Part shown: positions 1 to 8,026 of the stretch, piece after piece
Numbering within the stretch: the first letter of the stretch is position 1
Layout of the letters: each line of letters starts with the position of its first letter
Assembly (NCBI GenBank): GCA_905221605.1
Contig: CAJNDS010000515.1
Location: 57,004 to 121,003 of the forward strand
Origin: Symbiodinium natans
Taxonomy: Eukaryota > Sar > Dinophyceae > Suessiales > Symbiodiniaceae
DNA: 64,000 nt
Direction of reading: 5' to 3'
Program-made: the position numbers and the translations under genes
Notes under the pieces: generated by a model
What the model was told of the DNA's origin: nothing
Databases searched by the model: none
What the model saw: only the letters and a program-made list of their open reading frames with translations

Positions 1-159
1 CCACCACCCCTCTTTCTCTCACCATCCAAAAAGAGTTTAAACAAAAAAAACGTTTTTCTCTTCACCAACCCTCCCCCCTCCCTCTCCACCATCAAACGCC
101 CTCACCATGCCTACTCCCCCAGCTCACTTTTCACTCCCTCACGTTCTCAACCGCTTCCA

Positions 160-560
160 CACATTAATCAGCTGCTTTACCCTATCATCTTCTTATCATA
201 TTTTATCATCTCTCATATTATCTCTTTTTATTATCTTCCATCATGTTTAATCATCTTCATATGCTTTTCTTATCATCTTCATATCATCTTTTTATCATCC
301 TTTATCATCTTTTTTGTCATCTTTTATCATCTTTTAATCGGGTCAAAGTTCGGGATCTCATTGGGAAAGCATCCTTATCTGAATCATCTTCTATCGTTAT
401 CATCCTTTATCATTTTTTATCATCTTTTTATCACCTTTTATCACCTTTTATCACCTTTTATCATCTTTTATCATCTTTTATCATCTTTTATCATCTTTAT
501 CATCTTTTATCATCTTTTACCATCTTCATATAATAGTCTTATAATCGTTTTGTAGTCTTT
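160..560. repeat. TTATCATCTTT-type simple/minisatellite block
   Basis: Repeated units close to TTTTATCATC and TTTATCACC run through this stretch, giving a strongly pyrimidine-biased top strand. The open frames across it encode only Ser/His/Tyr/Leu/Phe-rich low-complexity peptides produced by the repeat, so no gene is called. Confidence 0.9.
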
Positions 561-1065
561 TCTATTTTTTCGTAATCTTTAAGATCCTGTGGTCTCTAGT
601 GCCATACCCTGAGTAAACTTGAAAATGTAGTGGCTGTCGCTACTTGTAACTTGTGTAAAGAGATGTGCTATATTGATGCACTGCAAATATATGTGTATAC
701 ATTTTCAACAAGCTACAAGTAGCTACAGCCACTGCTCTAAAGTTAACAATCATAAAACAATATAATTACATGATACTCACAATGTGAATGCTGATAGTAC
801 CATTCTCCATTAAGCATATTTGTTATCAATTATTTTGTAGACCCTAAAGGATGCTCTCTCACTTATTTTATTTATATATATTATATACTATATATGTGAG
901 TTAAGTTTACAGATGAAGTTTGGGGAGTCTCGCAAACTCACTCTTCAGGGATCGTTCTTTCAGGCCTCGGGCTCTTTCCTTTCAGGTTCCAGGCCTCTCC
1001 TTCAATCCGGAGTCATTCCTTTGAGCTCCGGGCAGAGCTTCTCTTAGAGGAGCAAGCGCAGAACG
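561..1065. other. Non-coding flank with palindromic element and AT-rich patch
   Basis: No gene is visible. The stretch holds the palindromic element at 629-733 and an AT-rich patch (about 860-900, ATATAT-like). The remainder appears single-copy within this window. Confidence 0.5.
629..733. repeat. Palindromic MITE-like element, imperfect 27-28 bp inverted repeat
   Basis: The left arm (629-655, beginning AGTGGCTGTCGCTACTTG) pairs with the right arm (706-733, ending AGTAGCTACAGCCACT) with few mismatches. The loop is about 50 bp and AT-rich. No target-site duplication was recognised, so it may equally be a simple hairpin-forming repeat. Confidence 0.6.
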
Positions 1066-1307
1066 TTAGCTCAGCTGTCGCTCAGCTCAGTCAGAAGTAT
1101 GAGCAAGGACTTGATGATATGCAAATACCTTCGTCGTTCATTGATGAAGGATGATGATCCATGTGATTTAGGCTAATTAAGGGTATATCCAGCATGCCTG
1201 CGGGAGCTGCGCGTGAAGGAGCTCAGATCTCGCTCAGATCACTGAGAAGTATGAGCAAGGACGTGGTTACCTGAAATTGTACGACGATGATTCATGCGGT
1301 TTAGGTT
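1066..1307. repeat. Two diverged direct repeats, 152-bp spacing
   Basis: The motif AGAAGTATGAGCAAGGAC occurs at 1093-1110 and again at 1245-1262. It is embedded in longer similar context: GCTCAG-rich upstream, and GATGAT-CATG-GTTTAGG-like downstream. The two copies are therefore a diverged tandem duplication. Confidence 0.7.
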
Positions 1308-1436
1308 CATGTCAGCTTGCCATGAAAGCAAGCCTGTCATGCGACATCTTGGGTTTAGGGTTTAGGAATGATGCGAATTCTATGTTCTCAACGCTTAGAG
1401 TTGTGCTCACGTCAGCAACGACATTAACCTGGTGCG

Positions 1437-2985
1437 GTGCTCCAGCCCCTGCAGTCTCTGACTTAATGCTACATCCCCTACAGTCTATTGTGGCTGAAGG
1501 CTGCTGTCCCTGCAGTCTCTGGCTACAGGCTACTGTCACTGCAGTCTCTGGCTTAAGGCAGTTTCTGGCTTAAGGTTGATGCCTCTGCAATCTCTGGCTG
1601 AAAGCTACTGTCTCAGCAGTCTCTGGCTTAGGGCTGCTGTCTCTGCTGCTCTGCAGTTTCTGCCTACAGGCTACTGTCTCTGCAGTCTCTAGCTTAAGGC
1701 TGCTTTCCCTGTAGTTTCTGCCTCAGTTTATGGCTACAGGCTACTTCAGTCTCTGGCTTACGGCTTCTGTCCCTGCAGTCTCTGACGACTACAGGCTACT
1801 GTCTCTGCAGTGTCTGGCTTCAGGCCGCTATCCCTGCAGTCTCTGGCTAAAGGCTACTGCTCCGGCAGTCTCTGGCTTGAGGCTGCTGTTTTTGCTGCCC
1901 CTGCTGGCTACAGACTAATGTCTCTGCAGTCTCTGGCTTAAGGCCGCTGTCCCTGAAATCTGGCTGTTGTCTCGCGGCCCCTGCAGTTTCTGGCTACAGG
2001 CTACTGTCTCTGCAGTCTCTGGCTTAAAGTGGTGTCACTGCAGTCTCTGGCTCAAGGCTGCTGCTTAGTCTCTGGCTTAGGGCTGCTGTCTCTGCTGCTC
2101 TCCAGTTTCTGCCTACAGGCTATTGTCTCTGCAGTCTCTAGCTTAAGGCTGCTTGCCCTGTAGTTTCTGCCTCAGTTTATGGCTACAGGCTACTTCAGTC
2201 TCTGGCTTAAGGCTGCTGTCCCTGCAGTCTCTGACGACTACAGGCTACTGTCTCTGCAGTCTCTGGCTTAAGGCCGCTGTCCCTGAAATCTGGCTGTTGT
2301 CTCGCGGCCCCTGCAGTTTCTGGCTACAGGCTACTGTCTCTGCAGTCTCTGGCTTAAAGTGGTGTCACTGCAGTCTCTGGCTCAAGGCTGCTGCTTAGTC
2401 TCTGGCTTAGGGCTGCTGTCTCTGCTGCTCTCCAGTTTCTGCCTGCAGGCTATTGTCTCTGCAGTCTCTAGCTTAAGGCTGCTTGCCCTGTAGTTTCTGC
2501 CTCAGTTTATGGCTACAGGCTACTTCAGTCTCTGGCTTAAGGCTGCTGTCCCTGCAGTCTCTGACGACTACAGGCTACTGTCTCTGCAGTCTCTGGCTTC
2601 AGGCCGCTGTCCCTGCAGTCTCTGGCTAAAGGCTACTGCTCCTGCAGTCTCTGGCTTGGGGCTGCTGTTTTTGCCTACAGACTAATGTCTCTGCAGTCTC
2701 TGGCTTAAGGCCGCTGTCCCTGAAATCTGGCTGTTTCTGGCTACAGGCTACTGTCTCTGCAGTCTCTGGCTTAAGGCTGCTGTCCCTGCAGTCTCTGGCT
2801 AAAGGCTACTGCCCAGTCTCTGGCTTAGGGCTGCTGTCTCTGCTGCCCTGCGTACCGGCTACTGTCTCTGCAGTCTCTCGCTTAAGGCCGTTGTCCCTGC
2901 AGTCTCTGGCTGAAGGCTACTGCCCCTGCAATCTCTGGCTTAAAGCTACTGTCCCTGCAGTCTCTGGCAGAAGGCCGCTGGTTTA
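1437..2985. repeat. GCAGTCTCTGGCTTAAGG minisatellite with 330-bp higher-order repeat
   Basis: Basic units of roughly 28-35 bp built on CTGCAGTCTCTGGCTTAAGG are repeated about fifty times with small variants. A higher-order unit is superimposed: the stretch starting GGCTTAAAGTGGTGTCAC at 2021 restarts at 2351, exactly 330 bp later, and the marker CTCAGTTTATGG also recurs 330 bp apart (about 2171 and 2501). A related, longer variant precedes it from about 1616. Open frames over the block follow the repeat and are not genes. Confidence 0.93.
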
Positions 2986-3715
2986 AGGTTTACAATGTAC
3001 TTGCAAATGCTGTAAGAGCAAATGAAAAGATTTGGTTTCGATGTTTGGAATGGACTTGCCGGCAAATGTACTTGCGAATGCTGCTCCTGGCTGCCAAGAG
3101 TTTCAGGAGGTGCCTTTTCCCAAGAGATTGCTGAATGTTAACCATGCTTGGTCGGCGGCGCCCGCTTTAGCATCTATGTCATGTGAAGTGAGTGGAGTCA
3201 GAGGAGCACTTCTCCTTCTCTTTTTTTCTTTCTCATTTTGCTTCGAATGACGACGTTTTGGGAACCCGAAGGGCGCGGCCAGCTTGAACAGCAATTGAAG
3301 GGAAACGATGTCTCGGAGCCCCCGGAAAGACTAGAAGATACCGACGGCATGACTACTAAGTACTCACCCAGTGCTGGCAGTCGTGCGTCGCTGACTCACT
3401 CGCATACTTGCATGTGCTGCAAGAGCAAGTGACAGTGACAGGGTTTGGGAGGTTTAGAATCTACTTGCAAATGCTGCAAGATTGAATGTGATGGTTGGGT
3501 TGAGAGCATTAGAATGGACTTGCGCGTGCTGCAAACAGCAAATACAGGGTTGGGCTTAAAAATCAGAATGCAACTGCATGTGCTGCATCAAGCTAGAAAC
3601 TGCAGTGGTTATCGACAGAAGCTATAGTTTGCAGCGATCTGAAGCATCAAGTCAAAGGCTGCAGGAACTGCTCACTGCATGTTTAGGTGTGTTTCGGCTC
3701 TGGCTGTAGAAGGGG
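2986..3715. repeat. Diverged repeats with ACTTGCNNNTGCTGC core
   Basis: The core ACTTGC-(3 nt)-TGCTG recurs near 2997, 3068, 3405, 3463 and 3519, and as ACTGCATGTGCTGC near 3571, with spacing of roughly 50-70 bp in the second cluster. Between the clusters (about 3090-3390) the sequence is single-copy with no recognisable gene. Confidence 0.55.
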
Positions 3716-4050
3716 CCTGTGAGCCATGACGGAGCCACAGGTGCTGCGAACCGCTCACGATATTATTACGGGCATCTGAAGGAAACAAAAACAGTATATG
3801 AATTCATCACGCGGAGGTGCCCTCTTGGAGCACTTTCCATGCGGCGCGAGACCGCGTCACAGCCCAATTTCAACAGGCTTTCAGCAACAAACCAAACAAA
3901 TAACCATCGTGAGCCACCTCCGAGGCTTATCTCGCGATGTGTGCAGCGACTAGCAGAGAGCTGCAACCGGCGTGGGCCTCGCCGCGACCGAAATCCAGGC
4001 CCTTGGAAGTCTTCAGCTCAGATTTCGCAGAAGCAAGCGCAGAAGAAGTG
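3716..4050. other. No recognised feature
   Basis: GC-moderate sequence with short overlapping open frames on both strands, none with a recognisable domain. Its last 100 bases resemble a diverged first copy of the 150-bp repeat that follows. Confidence 0.4.
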
Positions 4051-4345
4051 CCTGCAATACATGAGAAACGTTTGACCGTGGATCTCAGGCCCGAATGTGG
4101 GCGGCAAAGCACAAACCCAGGCCTTTGGTAGTTCTCGACTCAGATAAAGGAAAGACAAGCGTAGCGCAACACAACACATACACCAAGCACGGAAGAAGCG
4201 CCTGCAACAAATGAGAAACGCTTGGCCGTTGATCTCAGGCCGGACCGTGGGCGCGAAAGCCCAAACCCAGGCCTTTGGTAGTTCTCGGCTCAGGTGAAAG
4301 ACAAACGTAGCACAACACACACACACACACACACACACACATTCG
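4051..4345. repeat. 150-bp tandem duplication ending in (CA)n
   Basis: CCTGCAATACATGAGAAACG at 4051 is repeated as CCTGCAACAAATGAGAAACG at 4201. Both continue into GATCTCAGGCC and AACCCAGGCCTTTGGTAGTT. The second copy ends in a perfect CA microsatellite at about 4313-4340. Confidence 0.85.
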
Positions 4346-4460
4346 TGAAGAGGCTCAGTCGTTTGTCTGAGGGGCAAGCGTCGCCTAGCAGGGTCCAGTA
4401 CAGGCCGCCTGCACCGAGCTCAGTATATAGGCGAACACGAGCGCAGAACAAAGGACAGTC

Positions 4461-4520
4461 AGCATGTTAAGCCATGCTTTCTGAAAGAGTGAATCTGCCG
4501 CCCTCAGTTCTTCAGCTCGA
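4461..4520 (+). repeat. Split direct repeat A1 (left end of retrotransposon)
   Basis: Sixty bases identical to 11230-11289, starting AGCATGTTAAGCCATGC. Identity stops abruptly after TTCAGCTCGA. It contains the ATG (4474) of the first element ORF. Confidence 0.95.
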
Positions 4521-4770
4521 AATGTGGCAGGTCCTGTTGAGCAACCTCCTTAACTGGACCCAGTTCTGCCCTCGACCCTTCAACTTAGCCGAAAGCATTC
4601 TCCTGGGGAGCGTGTGTTGGGTCCTGGGCTTTGTGAGTGGTTGCATCATCACCCTTCTCCTGACATCCTCTAAGTGCCGTCAGGTGCTGTGTGTTGTTGC
4701 CACTGAGTTCCTTAAGCCCCCTGCCACACCCGTAGTCGAAAGCCGATTGTCTGGATACCGCCGCCCTTAG
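4474..4770 (+). CDS. Small single-pass membrane protein of the retrotransposon
   Basis: A 98-residue ORF starts with an ATG inside repeat A1 and ends at TAG 4768-4770. Residues about 42-63 are a strongly hydrophobic run (SILLGSVCWVLGFVSGC onward) that would make one transmembrane helix. A Lys/Arg-containing stretch follows. No family was recognised. The ORF lies in the same frame as the gag-like ORF, which restarts at 4774 after one stop and one sense codon, so readthrough of a single TAG would fuse the two. The position directly after A1, where transcription of such elements is expected to begin, suggests it is a genuine first cistron. A role at membranes is inference only. Confidence 0.5.
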   Translation: MLSERVNLPPSVLQLEMWQVLLSNLLNWTQFCPRPFNLAESILLGSVCWVLGFVSGCIITLLLTSSKCRQVLCVVATEFLKPPATPVVESRLSGYRRP

Positions 4771-4773
4771 TGC

Positions 4774-6606
4774 ATGGTTGCGGGCTCCGTGACATCTGCT
4801 GGATCTTCGATTCGAGTGGAAGTTGCAGTGGGACCTGCGTCCGCTGAGGCGGAGGCTGACAGAACAACGGCGCCGCTGAGTGGACAGTGGTGGAGGCTCC
4901 CCGGCACTTGCGGGATTCTGCTGTGCGGAATCGCTTGGTGGGTCGCCACTCTTCCGAACTGGACGCTGGGAAGCAAGATTTGGTGCAGCCCGCAAGCACG
5001 GGTATACAGAACACCTGCTGATTTGGCGTCAGTGGAACGCAGTTGCCAGAACCTATCTAAGATGCCTTGGCGATTGTTAGGGGTGCGAAGAGCAGCCTCG
5101 CTTGAGCTGGCAGAGGGGGGACATCCAGAATGGCTCCTTTTGCGTGGAGGCAGCAGGGAGGTGGCAGTGATGCCAGTGCTGCGCCGAGAGGGGGGCCTCT
5201 TACTGGCTATGGCGGTGGAAGCCCTCACGGAGCAGGAGCGCGCAGACCAGAAGATGGAGGGGCTCACAGACGACCTGGGCCCAACCAAGATTGTTGCAGT
5301 GGATGGCTTGCCAGAGGACGAGGAAGAGGAGCCGGGCGATGTGGCAATGGTGTTGGTGGACTGGCCTCAGAGTTTGTACAAGTTTTTGCGAACAGCCGGC
5401 GGGGCCGAGCCGGCCTGGCCAGAAGCAACCATTTGGCCTCAGTACGAGGACAACCCTGTTTGCCACATCAACACGGATCAGCTTGGGCTCCTGGCACGCG
5501 AGTGGGTACAGACGCAGGAGTCCGCTTTGTCCGAGTCCTACGCCACGGCGGTGGAACCGTCGCCGGCACCTGTGAGGTCAACAGGACAGAAGGACACGTT
5601 GCAGCAATTGCTGCAAACAGTGACTGCGCTGCAAGCCGACTTGGCAGACCTGAAGGCTGGAAGGGATCTGGGGGCAGCGCCAAGCGGAGCATTGTCGAGC
5701 GGGCAGCCGTCTGGGGCGCTGGCCAAGGCTCAGGCGCTGGTTGGCCCACCTCCCCGATCTGCAGCGCTCCCCAGACCTGCAGTTGGCGCACCCCTCCTGG
5801 ACTGTGGCGTCCCCGCGGCCGCAGGAACCGGCCTACGCGTCGAGGACGTCGAGGAGGAGGCCGAAGCCGAACCCACTACGGACAGTTTGCTGCGGACAGC
5901 TTTGGTGAGTCTGTTGAGCCAGCAGAGCAAGAAGAAGAAGTCCAAAGCTCCGGGCTTGCCTCTGCAGGCCATGTCGGATTCCGAAGGGGAGGAGGAGAGC
6001 GACCCCCTGAGGAAGTTGACTGGAGCACGTGGCACAATGTTGGCAGAGAAGTTGCGTATGGCTATGGAAGCCGATCCGCGAGCTTACATTGCCAGCATCG
6101 AGACCAATGCCGCCCACCTGCTAGGAGAACAGCAGGCCACGGGCTCCACTATGGAAAGGTATGCCAAGGAACAACTCCCCTTGGGCTCCGAGAGGAGCTT
6201 AGGCTACATGACATGGGCCATTGCCAGATGCCTCACGCTGCTCAAGGCCGGGGAGAGCGACAAGTGTCACCTGCTGCTACTGCTGCTCATGGCTGCCGTG
6301 GAGCAGTACAAGTTGGACAGCAATTGGGTGGCAGCGTGGCGAATAACCCAACTCACTCAGCCTCCGTTTGCCGAGTGGAAGAGCCGCGAGTTTGCCCTGC
6401 CGCAGCTGCGACAGGACCATGCGCACTCGCGACTGATCCACCCTACTTGGGCCGCGGCCATCATTGCAAGGCTCAAGGACGAAGAGACACTCCTCAAGAG
6501 GCGCAGTGTCGGAGAGGATTGGAATCGAGGATGGCCCAATCGTCCCAATCCACGCGGTCGAGGCCGAGGCAGAGGCGGTCAAGACGCCAACGAGAAAACA
6601 AGCTGA
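4774..6606 (+). CDS. Gag-like structural protein of the retrotransposon
   Basis: A 610-residue ORF from ATG to TGA at 6604-6606. Visible parts are: a hydrophobic segment at residues 45-60 (CGILLCGIAWWVATL); acidic stretches (EDEEEE near 180 and VEDVEEEAEAE near 360); a leucine-heptad stretch compatible with a coiled coil at about 274-296 (LQQLLQTVTALQADLADL); a basic patch KKKKSK near 386-392; and a C-terminal Arg/Gly tail (RGRGRGRGG near 592-600) suited to RNA binding. No zinc knuckle was seen. Order, size and position before RT fit a gag of a DIRS-order element, which usually lacks strong sequence conservation. Pol lies in the -1 frame and overlaps this ORF, so a -1 frameshift or re-initiation is needed for pol. 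The AGAAAACAAG stretch just before the stop is slippery-looking but not a canonical heptamer. The start could be upstream if the preceding TAG is read through. Confidence 0.72.
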   Translation: MVAGSVTSAGSSIRVEVAVGPASAEAEADRTTAPLSGQWWRLPGTCGILLCGIAWWVATLPNWTLGSKIWCSPQARVYRTPADLASVERSCQNLSKMPWRLLGVRRAASLELAEGGHPEWLLLRGGSREVAVMPVLRREGGLLLAMAVEALTEQERADQKMEGLTDDLGPTKIVAVDGLPEDEEEEPGDVAMVLVDWPQSLYKFLRTAGGAEPAWPEATIWPQYEDNPVCHINTDQLGLLAREWVQTQESALSESYATAVEPSPAPVRSTGQKDTLQQLLQTVTALQADLADLKAGRDLGAAPSGALSSGQPSGALAKAQALVGPPPRSAALPRPAVGAPLLDCGVPAAAGTGLRVEDVEEEAEAEPTTDSLLRTALVSLLSQQSKKKKSKAPGLPLQAMSDSEGEEESDPLRKLTGARGTMLAEKLRMAMEADPRAYIASIETNAAHLLGEQQATGSTMERYAKEQLPLGSERSLGYMTWAIARCLTLLKAGESDKCHLLLLLLMAAVEQYKLDSNWVAAWRITQLTQPPFAEWKSREFALPQLRQDHAHSRLIHPTWAAAIIARLKDEETLLKRRSVGEDWNRGWPNRPNPRGRGRGRGGQDANEKTS

Positions 6607-7595
6607 AGGACAGCTGCGACCCGGAGGGTTGCTTGGAATGGGGTGATTTGCCTCATGAGTTGTATAGACTTTTGGGTGCTACGCGCACCAACTTCTCGCG
6701 TTTTCTTAGGAGCTCTGTCTCGCAGCGGGGTGTTTTGCGCACTCCGCCTGCCGAGCTTTTGCCATGTCCTGTGCCCTATGCTTGGGTGCAAAGGGCTGAG
6801 AAGAGGGGATCCAGGCGCCAGAACCAACGGTTTAAACGGCGACGGGCCCTCGAAGTCCTCATTAACATTCAGGTTTGCGCCCTTAACTTCCTGGTCTTAG
6901 GCATGCCCCCTAGGTGTCCGCCAACTGGTTGCCGAGGGGAGTTGTCAGCTGAGCAGCGTAAGATGGTAACAAGCTTGTGGCACAGGACTAGCTCGGTGAG
7001 CCGCCTGGTGGGCAGTTTGGCTTCTGGTTGCGGTTCAAAGATTTCTTCTGTACAGTCTGAATTAGGTGTGTTAGAATCTGTAGTTGACTCCCTTAGGGAC
7101 GTAGTTTATGGTTCGTCAAAACAAAATTCCACTAGCCCCTCAACTGGAGCACGAGCAGAAGTGGTTCCCACGGTCGCGAGTAGAGTGGCCTTCCCGGACA
7201 AATTGCTAGACTTTGACCCGAGCCCCTTTTTGCCGGAACCCTATTTGACTGCTTTTAGGGATCCCTCAAAAATACTACAAGAGCCACTTACCTCGCCACC
7301 AGCCTTGCCGCTAACAACTGCCAGAGCTGAGCTCTGGCACCTCTTCTTCCGCTGGGACCGTGCGAACAGACTTTGTCTTGCTCTGGAAGATGAGGTTGAT
7401 CCCAGTCACGCGTGTAATCTTTTCTGTTTGGCCAAGTCCGATGGTGAGCTAAGACAAATCATTGATAGGAGGCCCCGAAATCGAGTTGAAGCAGATCCGC
7501 CCTCAGAAGGTCCAAAAATGGGGCATGCCAGTAGTTTCGTAGATATCCTGATTCCCCCCAATGGTTGTGTTCGGGTTCGTTGGATGATCTTAGGA
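6604..7595 (+). pseudogene. Pol part 1: linker and N-terminal fingers/palm of reverse transcriptase
   Basis: This is open in the -1 frame relative to gag. The same open frame runs from 5130, but before about 6600 it is only an overlap of gag. The protein has a Cys/Arg-rich linker. From about 7300 it has the RT-like stretch ARAELWHLFFRWDRANR, then LFCLAKSDGELRQIIDRRP (about 7419-7476). The K-DG-LR-I-D-RR pattern is that of RT motif 1/2 in DIRS-order elements. The frame runs on to 7694, but RT similarity leaves it at about 7590, where the next motif (DDLRNFYHAF) appears one base earlier in phase. A single-base loss, real or an assembly error, would explain this. Without correction the protein ends without a catalytic site. 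Confidence 0.72.
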
Positions 7596-8026
7596 ACTTT
7601 TACCATGCCTTTAAAGTTACTGAGGGAAGGGCGCTCAGCACGCCCGTCGGGCCTAGCTGGAGGGCTGATGATTTCCGTGGCTCACAGGCGCTGACTCGTT
7701 TGAAGTGCCGGCGCCCGGAGGTGAATCTAGCTTCGGGTACGCGTGTGTACGCTTGTTTTTCGGGGCTTTCGATGGGAGATAAGTGGGCCCCGGCAATTGC
7801 GCAAGTGAGCCACGAACGTTTGCTGCAACAAGCTGATGCCCTTCAGCCTGATGAGCACATTAAACTTGGCTTCCCTTTGCCGCGGGCCCCTGCGGGCCAC
7901 TATTCAGGAGTTTGCATTGACGACAAGGTTAGTTTGCAAATCTTCCCGTGCATCGTGCCCATAGGAGCCTCGCCAAAGGATAAGCCGGCACGTGACGCTG
8001 AAGCTTGCTCCCGATGCAGCCTATGA
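7565..8026 (+). pseudogene. Pol part 2: catalytic palm of reverse transcriptase
   Basis: This short open frame continues the RT in a different phase from parts 1 and 3. Its apparent start is not an ATG and is only the entry point of the frame. Motif A is seen as SLDDLRNFYHAF, with the first catalytic Asp in the DDL. Motif B is LSMGDKWAPAIAQ. Motif C is GVCIDDKVSLQ, in which CIDD stands where YxDD or YIDD is usual. The stretch about 7990-8026 is no longer RT-like because the reading phase moves to that of part 3 near 8000. The needed change is +1 (or -2), so it restores the phase lost at about 7590. All catalytic Asp residues are present, so the domain was functional before the frame breaks if these are real. 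Confidence 0.75.

Noticed and set aside
243-555. Two overlapping His/Tyr/Leu-rich ORFs
   Set aside because: Translations of the TTTTATCATC repeat.
1277-2398. Several 60-98 residue ORFs
   Set aside because: They lie mostly in the CTGCAGTCTCTGGCTTAAGG minisatellite and encode its periodic translation.
4400-4460. TATATA-like motif just left of the retrotransposon as its promoter
   Set aside because: It lies outside the element boundary at 4461, so it cannot be carried by the element; host promoters in dinoflagellates are not reliably marked by a TATA box.
5130-6600. Long plus-strand frame overlapping gag
   Set aside because: This part of the frame is Arg/Gly-rich out-of-phase reading of the gag-like ORF; only its continuation after about 6600 has RT features.
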